Positions 41,555-47,152 of a stretch of DNA of 47,152 nucleotides are shown here, piece after piece; within the stretch, counting starts at the first letter, position 1; each line of letters opens with the position of its first letter. The stretch is from Actinomyces sp. (GTDB lineage Bacteria > Actinomycetota > Actinomycetes > Actinomycetales > Actinomycetaceae). The stretch is taken from assembly GCF_030530635.1 (NCBI RefSeq), contig NZ_JAUMUL010000020.1, forward strand, positions 1-47,152, written 5' to 3'. A program made the position numbers and the translations under genes. The notes below the pieces were generated by a model, which made no database searches, was not told the DNA's origin, and saw only the letters and a list, made by a program, of their open reading frames with translations.

Positions 41555-41785
41555 TCAGTCGAGATCAGCGATCTCCTGGGCGATCGTGTCGGCGGTGGGG
41601 CCGACCACCACCTGTACCACCCGGCCGGAGCGGACCACACCGAATGCGCCGGTGGCGCGCAGGGCATCCTCGTCGACCTTCTCCTGATCCACGACCTCCA
41701 CCCGCAGGCGGGTGATACAGGGCTCCAGGTCGGTGATGTTCTCACGCCCGCCCAGACCGGCGACGATGTCAGCTGCAGTACTCAT
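41555..41785 (-). CDS. PTS EIIB component, glucose family, free-standing
   Basis: Single-domain EIIB that passes phosphate from EIIA to the sugar bound in EIIC. The 76-residue product has the phospho-cysteine Cys23 in ITDLEPCITRLRVEV and the typical VVRSGRVVQVVVGPTADTIAQEI ending. AGGAG is 6 nt before the ATG. EIIB is more often fused to EIIC; here it is separate. The gene is divergent from ptsI (193-nt gap), and malQ and EIIA follow on its strand. Confidence 0.93.
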   Translation of the reverse strand: MSTAADIVAGLGGRENITDLEPCITRLRVEVVDQEKVDEDALRATGAFGVVRSGRVVQVVVGPTADTIAQEIADLD

Positions 41786-41978
41786 GCGCGCTCCTAGTAG
41801 ATCCTCGTGCTCGACGTCACTTTATCGCAGTTCACGGCGCCCGGGGGCGGGGTCGGACAGCTTCTCTCATGTCAATCGTCATTCATCCGATGGCGGAATC
41901 GTTCCCCGAAGCACCGTCTCGGTGCACAATGATCCGTGACACCCGTCTCCGCTCTCCGTCACTGTTGAGGAGCACCAT

Positions 41979-43676
41979 ATGGCCCCGTCCGCCGCAACCC
42001 CCACCCCACTGTCCGGCATCGGCGTGAGCCCCGGGCTCGTCGCCGGTCCGGTCGCCCGCATGGCGCCCGGCATTGCCGAGCCCGACATCGCCACGCTGGA
42101 ACCGAGCCGTGACACCGAGGCGGAATGCGACCGCATCGCCGCGGCCGCGCAGACCGTCAAGAAGGGCCTTGAGCTTTCAGCCGCCGAGGCCAAGGGTGAT
42201 GGCCGCACCCTGTTGGAGACGACCGCCCAGATGGCGGCTGACCCCACGCTGACGTCCTCGGCGCAGGCCATGGTCCGCGAACGCCGTCTGGTACCCGAGC
42301 GGGCCGTGTGGGAGGCCGCCGGAACGCTAGCATCCATGCTCGAATCCCTGGGCGGCTACATGGCCGAGCGTACGCGTGACGTGCAGGACGTGCGTGACCG
42401 CATCGTCGCCGTACTCACCGACGCCCCCATGCCCGGCATTCCCCGTCTGCCGGAGCCCTTCGTACTGGTGGCCGAGGATCTCGCTCCCGCAGACACCGCG
42501 CTCCTGGATCCGGAGAAGGTAGTGGCGTTTGTCACTTCCGAGGGTGGCCCGACGTCGCACACCGCAATCCTGGCCCGCGCCCTGGGCATGCCCGCCATCG
42601 TCGGCACCGGAGCGGCCGTCACCGATCAGCTCTCCGACGGCGATATCGTGCTAGTCGACGGCACGAAGGGCACGATCGTCCTCGACCCCAGTGAGGACCA
42701 GTTGCGCCGTGCCCGCGAACTCGCCAGCCGCGTGCGCGTGTTCAACGGCGACGGCGCCACCAAGGACGGTCACGAGGTGCAGTTGCTGGCCAACGTGGGC
42801 GACGGCGCCGCCGCCCGCTCGGCGGCGGAGGCCAACGCCATGGGTGTGGGTCTGTTCCGCACCGAGTTCTGCTTCCTGGACCAGCCCGAGGAGCCGAGCG
42901 TCGACGAGCAGGTCGAGGCGTACAAGGCCGTACTGGCCGCCTTCCCCGGTAAGAAGGTGGTGGTGCGAACCCTCGATGCCGGCGCTGACAAGCCCCTGCC
43001 CTTCCTGACCGACGCCACCGAGGCCAATCCTGCGCTGGGCGTACGTGCCTACCGGACCACACGCCGCGACCCGGAGGTACTGGACCATCAGCTGGAGGCC
43101 CTGGCCAGGGCGGAGGCCGAGACCGACGCCAAGGTGTGGGTCATGGCCCCCATGATCTCCACGGCGGAGGAGGCCGAGGCCTTCACTGAGAAGGCCCGTT
43201 CCTACGGCCTTCAGACGGCGGGCATGATGATCGAGGTGCCCTCGGCGGCGATCATGGCCGACAAGATGTTCGAGCACGCCGACTTCGCCTCCATCGGCAC
43301 CAACGATCTGACCCAGTACGTGATGGCCGCAGACCGGCTGCTGTCTTCACTGGCCGACCTGTCCACCGCCTGGCAGCCGGCAGTCCTGCGTCTGATCCGC
43401 CAGGCCTGCGACGGCGCCGCCCCCCACGGACGTCCGGTGGGCGTTTGCGGTGAAGCCGCCGCCGACCCGGCACTGGCGGCCGTGCTGGTGGGTCTGGGCG
43501 TGGCCAGCCTGTCCATGACCGCACGCGCCCTGCCCGACGTCGATGCCGTCCTGAAGTCGGTGGACCTGGCCGAGTGCAGGCGACTGGCCGACATCGCGAC
43601 CGCCTCGGCGACGGCCGAGGACGCCCGGCAGGCGGTGCGCGCCGAACTGCCGATCCTGGAGGAGCTCGGTCTTTGA
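41979..43676 (+). CDS. ptsI: PTS enzyme I (phosphoenolpyruvate-protein phosphotransferase)
   Basis: Transfers phosphate from PEP to HPr, the entry step of all PTS uptake. The 565-residue product has the normal length. The N-terminal phospho-histidine domain contains the active His194 in SEGGPTSHTAILARALG. The PEP-binding barrel has GVGLFRTEFCFLD, VVRTLDAGADKPLPFL, GVRAYRTTRRDP, SIGTNDLTQYVMAADR and the catalytic Cys in GVCGEAAADP. GAGGAG precedes the ATG. The TGA overlaps the TTG start of the downstream thioesterase. ptsH is not adjacent. Confidence 0.97.
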   Translation: MAPSAATPTPLSGIGVSPGLVAGPVARMAPGIAEPDIATLEPSRDTEAECDRIAAAAQTVKKGLELSAAEAKGDGRTLLETTAQMAADPTLTSSAQAMVRERRLVPERAVWEAAGTLASMLESLGGYMAERTRDVQDVRDRIVAVLTDAPMPGIPRLPEPFVLVAEDLAPADTALLDPEKVVAFVTSEGGPTSHTAILARALGMPAIVGTGAAVTDQLSDGDIVLVDGTKGTIVLDPSEDQLRRARELASRVRVFNGDGATKDGHEVQLLANVGDGAAARSAAEANAMGVGLFRTEFCFLDQPEEPSVDEQVEAYKAVLAAFPGKKVVVRTLDAGADKPLPFLTDATEANPALGVRAYRTTRRDPEVLDHQLEALARAEAETDAKVWVMAPMISTAEEAEAFTEKARSYGLQTAGMMIEVPSAAIMADKMFEHADFASIGTNDLTQYVMAADRLLSSLADLSTAWQPAVLRLIRQACDGAAPHGRPVGVCGEAAADPALAAVLVGLGVASLSMTARALPDVDAVLKSVDLAECRRLADIATASATAEDARQAVRAELPILEELGL

Positions 43677-44668
43677 CGACGCCCTACCCCGTTCCCCCCG
43701 CCACCACCGAACCACTCGGATCCGTCACACGGATCCTCGCCCTTCAGGATGTGGCCGGCGCGGGGGACGGGGTGGACGCGTTCACCGGCTCCTCGCTGCC
43801 GCAGCTGTCCGGTCGCATCTACGGCGGGCAGGTGGTCGCCCAGGGCCTGTTGGCGGCGGCGGCGACCATGGTCGACGACGGCGACGGGCCCCGTCAGCCG
43901 CATTCGGTGCATGCCTTCTTCCTGCGCGGCGGCAAGCCGGGCCAGTCCCTGCGCTTCGACGTCGAGCGTATACATGACGGGCGCTCCTTCTCCCAGCGTC
44001 GCACCACGACCACCCAGGACGGCGTGCCGATCCTGGCCATGATCTCCTCCTTCCAGGAACAACAGGAGGGCGTGGAGGTTCAGCTCGAGGCACCGGATGT
44101 CCCGGGTCCGGAGGAATTGATCAGCGCGCTGGAGATCTTCCGCTCCATCGACCACCCCGTGGCCAAGTTCCTGGGTCGCACCACGGCCTTCGACATCCGC
44201 CACGTGGAGGGCAACATCTATCTGCGTCCGGGTGAACCGGTCCAGGCCCGCCAGCACCTCTGGGTGCGCTCACGCGGCACGATTCCGGCCGCTGCAACCC
44301 AGACGGTGCACCGGGCGCTGCTGACCTACATGTGCGATCAGGTCATGCTGGAGCCGGCATTGCGAAGTCAGGGCCTGTCCTGGCGCAGCGAGGGCATGAG
44401 CCTGGCCACCCTGGATCACGCCCAGTGGTTCCACCGTGACGTCGACGCCGGCGACTGGCTGCTGTTCGTGCAGGACTCCCCCACCTCTCAGGGCGGACGC
44501 TCCATGGCCCGCGCCGAGGTCTTCGACTCCGCAGGGAGGCTGGTGTCCACCATCGCCCAGGAGGGCATGATCCGCACCCCCACCGCCACGGCCCGCGGCG
44601 GTGGCGACTGGGCGATTCGTGTGGCCGAGGGTGACGACGGCGGACCGATTCCGGACGCCCCGTCCTGA
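43673..44668 (+). CDS. tesB: Acyl-CoA thioesterase II (TesB family)
   Basis: Hydrolyses acyl-CoA to free fatty acid and CoA. The 331-residue product is a double hotdog fold: LSGRIYGGQVVAQGLLAAAATM and HSVHAFFLRGGKPGQ in the first half, and AAATQTVHRALLTYMCDQVML, MSLATLDHAQWFHRD (catalytic-type Asp) and SPTSQGGRSMARAEVFDSAGRLVSTIAQEGMIR in the second. The start is a TTG at 43673 in a TTGA overlap with ptsI, with GGAGGAG 7 nt upstream. The frame is open 33 codons further but lies wholly inside ptsI. Coupling of a thioesterase to enzyme I is not a functional link I know of. Confidence 0.91.
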   Translation: MTTPYPVPPATTEPLGSVTRILALQDVAGAGDGVDAFTGSSLPQLSGRIYGGQVVAQGLLAAAATMVDDGDGPRQPHSVHAFFLRGGKPGQSLRFDVERIHDGRSFSQRRTTTTQDGVPILAMISSFQEQQEGVEVQLEAPDVPGPEELISALEIFRSIDHPVAKFLGRTTAFDIRHVEGNIYLRPGEPVQARQHLWVRSRGTIPAAATQTVHRALLTYMCDQVMLEPALRSQGLSWRSEGMSLATLDHAQWFHRDVDAGDWLLFVQDSPTSQGGRSMARAEVFDSAGRLVSTIAQEGMIRTPTATARGGGDWAIRVAEGDDGGPIPDAPS

Positions 44669-44965
44669 CCCGGTCGACCGCGTCGGCCGGAGCGCCGGGG
44701 GACACGCGCGAGCCCACTCGCACGACGCCTTAGCAATCGACATGCGAGGGCGTCGGTGATAAACGTAACAGCGTACACCGCGAGTGTGCACTCATACACC
44801 TCCATGTTCCGCTTCACGCAGGTATGATGCTTAAGAGAGATCTGCCTCCGCGGTACCCAGCTGCCCCTACTCCCGTGTCCTTCGGACTTGCGATCGGGCC
44901 CTTGCGTTCCGTAACGGCAGTCCCGCCGTCCATTAGAACCCCTACCTGCCTAGGAAAGGAGCGCT

Positions 44966-46258
44966 ATGCGTTCCCGCGCCCCATCACGTCTCCTGGCGCT
45001 GTTCGCCTCAGGGATGATTGCCCTGGCAATGATCACCCCCGCAGCGTTCACCAGCCCGGCAAGTGCCACCGAGGGCACGTGCACCCCCACATCCGAGCCC
45101 CCCGACATTACGATCCTTAAACAGGATGAGCCGGCATCCACCGAGAACAGGGTGCGCGCTTGGGAAATGTTGAAGCTTCAGTTCACCCTCAAGCTCAATG
45201 ATGGGCACTGCGCCGGACAGACCTACGAGATCACCACTCCGGAGAAGCTGCGTTTCGACTCCGGGACCACCTGGAACCTGAACACCGAGGACGGCCAGAC
45301 TGCCGCCACCATGACCTACACGACCGATGCGGACGGCACGAACGGCCGCCTGGTCGTAACACTGACCGATTACGTCGAGTCCCACCAGGAAGTCTCCCTG
45401 ACCGGCTGGATCGACACCTACCTAACCAGCGCGATCACCCCCTCCAGCACGGAGGCCCTGACCTTCAACGTCAACGGTGAGCCCACCACCGTTGAGGTAC
45501 CCATCGGCGAATGCGCCGGGAACTGCACCGAGATGCCCAGCGGCCTGGCCAAGTTCGGCTCCGCCCCCGCACCCAATGAGAACGGGGTGAGCACCGGTAG
45601 CGTGACCCTCCAGACCCCGACCATCACCGAGGAGATCGCTGGCGGCGCCGATTCGGTGACGCTGCAGTGGTCCGACAAGCTCACGTCGCCCAATCAGGCA
45701 TTCACGTGCAAGGCGACCGCCTACTCCTACACCGGGCGGAACGTTTGGGGTGACCCCACTGGCGGCACCCCCGCACAGGTGACCGTGTCCAGTTGCACCG
45801 ATGATTCCATCTCCGGAACCATCGTGATTCCCGCCGGCCAGTTCGCCCGGCTCTACCTGCCGGTCAACTTCCAAGGCGCCGGCCCCTGGACCGATACCGC
45901 CTCACTCATCCTGGGCAGTCGCACCTTGGAGCGGGAGGCCAACGTGATCCTCCGCAACGGCGGCGGCTCGGCCACCGGCACCCTCCAGACACTCCCCACT
46001 CCGAGCCAGTCGCCGACCCCGAGTGAGTCACCCTCCGCCACTCCTCCGCCGGAGTCCGCGGTGCCGAGTCAGTCCCCCACCGCTTCGGAGGCTCCCAGCC
46101 CCACGAGCACGGTCACCGCAACGGTAATCACCACCTCTGCTAAGCCGGGGCGCTCGTTGGCAAAGACCGGCTCCAACGGACTTCCGCTGGTGCTGGGTGC
46201 AGGCTCTCTGCTGATCCTCGGCACGGTGCTGGTACATCGCGCCCGGGCCCGCAAGTGA
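44966..46258 (+). CDS. Sortase-anchored surface protein with Pro/Ser stalk (LAKTG motif)
   Basis: A 430-residue secreted protein. The signal peptide is probably cleaved after residue 34 (SPASA|TEG). The ectodomain (about 35-340) is Thr/Asp/Glu-rich and beta-type, with two halves of similar tone (KLQFTLKLNDGHC and VTLQWSDKLTSPNQ), resembling the Ig-like adhesin folds of collagen-binding proteins. A Pro/Ser/Thr wall-spanning linker (about 343-385) precedes LAKTG at 398-402, a hydrophobic helix and the tail HRARARK. Paired cysteines suggest disulfides. AAAGGAG is 5 nt before the ATG. It is unrelated in its ectodomain to the 18.5 kb protein but shares the LAKTG signal. The ligand is unknown. Confidence 0.86.
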   Translation: MRSRAPSRLLALFASGMIALAMITPAAFTSPASATEGTCTPTSEPPDITILKQDEPASTENRVRAWEMLKLQFTLKLNDGHCAGQTYEITTPEKLRFDSGTTWNLNTEDGQTAATMTYTTDADGTNGRLVVTLTDYVESHQEVSLTGWIDTYLTSAITPSSTEALTFNVNGEPTTVEVPIGECAGNCTEMPSGLAKFGSAPAPNENGVSTGSVTLQTPTITEEIAGGADSVTLQWSDKLTSPNQAFTCKATAYSYTGRNVWGDPTGGTPAQVTVSSCTDDSISGTIVIPAGQFARLYLPVNFQGAGPWTDTASLILGSRTLEREANVILRNGGGSATGTLQTLPTPSQSPTPSESPSATPPPESAVPSQSPTASEAPSPTSTVTATVITTSAKPGRSLAKTGSNGLPLVLGAGSLLILGTVLVHRARARK

Positions 46259-47152
46259 CCCACTGACCCCAAGCTGCCGGGCTGAAAGCTTCAGCCCGGC
46301 GCAAGCGGGTGGGGCCACGGATCGATTGGGTTCGGGGGCCCCCCCCCGGGTTTTTTGTATGTGGGGGGTGGGGCGTGGGCATGCGGTAGGTGACGCGGTG
46401 AGGACGGGCGGCCTCGGCGCCCAGACGCTGGATCTTGTTCTCCTCGTAGGAGGCGAAGTTGCCCTCGAACCAGTACCAGGAGGCCGGGTTCTCATCGGTG
46501 CCCTCCCAGGCCAGGATGTGGGTGGCCACGCGGTCCAGGAACCAGCGGTCGTGGGTGATGACCACCGAGCAGCCCGCGAAGTTCAGCAGCGCATTCTCCA
46601 ACGACGACAGGGTCTCGACGTCGAGATCGTTGGTGGGCTCGTCCAGCAGGATCAGGTTCCCGCCCTGCTTGAGGGTCAGCGCCAGGTTAAGGCGGTTGCG
46701 CTCACCTCCGGACAGCACGCCGGCCGGCTTCTGCTGGTCGGCACCCTTGAAGCCGAAGGAGGCCACGTAGGCGCGCGAGGGCATCTCCACCTGGCCCACC
46801 TGAATGTAGTCCAGCCCGTCGGAGACGACCTCCCACAGGGTCTTCTTCGGGTCGATGCCGGCACGGCTCTGGTCTACGTAGGACAGCTTGACCGTCTTGC
46901 CGATCTTGAGCTCACCGCCGTCGAGCGGCTCCAGGCCCACGATCGTCTTGAACAGAGTGGTTTTACCGACCCCATTGGGGCCGACGATGCCCACGATGCC
47001 GTTGCGCGGCAGCGTGAAGGACAGATCGTCGATCAGGGTGCGTCCGTCGAAGCCCTTGTTGAGGTTGGTGGCCTCCAGGACCTGGTTGCCCAGGCGTGGG
47101 CCCGGCGGGATCTGGATCTCCTCGAAGTCGAGCTTGCGGGTGCGCTCGGCCT
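46140..47152 (-). CDS. ettA: ABC-F protein EttA, C-terminal part (5' end lost at window edge)
   Basis: Cytoplasmic ABC-F ATPase that binds the ribosomal E site and gates elongation according to energy state. The visible part is the second ABC domain: Walker A GPNGVGKTT, VDQSRAGIDPKKTLWEVVSDG, signature LSGGERNRL, Walker B LILLDEPTNDLDVETL and the switch HDRWFLDRVATHIL. It ends GNFASYEENKIQRLGAEAARPHRVTYR. EttA proteins normally stop a few residues after this point. Here the frame runs on about 80 codons through the homopolymer tract, the hairpin and 119 nt of the convergent surface-protein gene. The true stop is probably near 46380, lost by mutation or a sequencing error. Confidence 0.9.
   Translation of the reverse strand, partial: AERTRKLDFEEIQIPPGPRLGNQVLEATNLNKGFDGRTLIDDLSFTLPRNGIVGIVGPNGVGKTTLFKTIVGLEPLDGGELKIGKTVKLSYVDQSRAGIDPKKTLWEVVSDGLDYIQVGQVEMPSRAYVASFGFKGADQQKPAGVLSGGERNRLNLALTLKQGGNLILLDEPTNDLDVETLSSLENALLNFAGCSVVITHDRWFLDRVATHILAWEGTDENPASWYWFEGNFASYEENKIQRLGAEAARPHRVTYRMPTPHPPHTKNPGGGPRTQSIRGPTRLRRAEAFSPAAWGQWVTCGPGRDVPAPCRGSAESLHPAPAEVRWSRSLPTSAPA
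46276..46300 (+). terminator. Hairpin after the surface protein gene
   Basis: A perfect 11-bp inverted repeat, GCCGGGCTGAA and TTCAGCCCGGC, with a 3-nt loop, 17 nt after the stop. It is a good terminator stem without a T-run. It lies inside the apparent C-terminal extension of the EttA frame. Confidence 0.7.
46334..46375 (+). other. Homopolymer tract: G5-C9-G3-T6 then G-runs
   Basis: G5 (46334-46338), C9, G3 and T6 (46351-46356), followed by G6 and G4 runs. It could be a second, T-rich terminator for the surface protein (stem CGGGGG/CCCCCG), but its base composition is unlike the rest of the window and it is a likely place for a sequence error. Confidence 0.5.

Noticed and set aside
1..47152. 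tRNA, rRNA, CRISPR arrays, insertion sequences or phage genes
   Set aside because: I looked for T-loop-like GTTCGA segments, regularly spaced repeats and transposase or integrase motifs by eye and found none that held up.

Overview
The window reads as chromosomal DNA of a high-GC Gram-positive bacterium, most likely an Actinomyces-type member of the Actinomycetaceae. The grounds are strong G/C-ending codon use, frequent GTG and TTG starts, surface proteins ending in LAKTG sorting signals, a mycobacterial-type 861-residue PepN, a Nei1-type glycosylase, and the actinobacterial gene order tsaC-wecA-atpI-atpBEFHA-atpG. The assignment rests on gene content and is an inference. I found no rRNA, tRNA, CRISPR array, transposase, phage or plasmid gene.

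Layout. 1-7.4 kb (minus): ATP synthase operon (atpG cut by the edge) led by tsaC, wecA and atpI, mostly joined by 4-nt start/stop overlaps. 7.6-9.4 kb (plus): a DUF11-like surface protein gene broken by one frameshift. 9.5-14.4 kb: a LuxR response regulator and PspC-domain histidine kinase, divergent from a 697-residue PspC membrane protein and a small membrane protein. 14.4-18.2 kb: nei1-like DNA glycosylase, rpiB, M13 metallopeptidase. 18.5-20.6 kb: a LAXTG surface protein and an LCP enzyme. 20.7-35.6 kb (all minus): a carbohydrate-catabolism island of two tandem operons. 35.9-38.5 kb: pepN. 38.6-44.7 kb: single-domain PTS EIIA and EIIB with malQ between them, divergent from ptsI-tesB. 45.0-46.3 kb: a second LAXTG surface protein. 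46.1-47.15 kb: the C-terminal half of the ABC-F protein EttA.

The island is the part most likely to hold something undescribed. Operon 1 (28.8 to 20.7 kb) encodes an anion-type MFS permease, DeoR regulator, zinc dehydrogenase, class I aldolase, FGGY kinase, D-2-hydroxyacid dehydrogenase and glycerate kinase. Operon 2 (35.6 to 29.0 kb) encodes a ribose-type ABC importer, a lactonase-like amidohydrolase, a TIM-barrel isomerase and a ribokinase-family kinase. Both promoters carry several copies of one direct-repeat motif, YGATC-N4-YGATC (9-bp period), so I infer a shared regulator, probably the island's DeoR protein. The enzymes of operon 1 fit oxidation, phosphorylation and retro-aldol cleavage of a sugar acid to DHAP plus a C3 semialdehyde or hydroxypyruvate, finished through glycerate to 2-phosphoglycerate. 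The substrate is not identifiable from sequence.

A 23-bp-period tandem repeat occurs in the convergent gap at each end of the island-plus-pepN segment (20.62 and 38.52 kb). Two sites look damaged or mis-sequenced: the frameshift near 7.95 kb and a homopolymer tract near 46.34 kb that lets the EttA frame run into its convergent neighbour.
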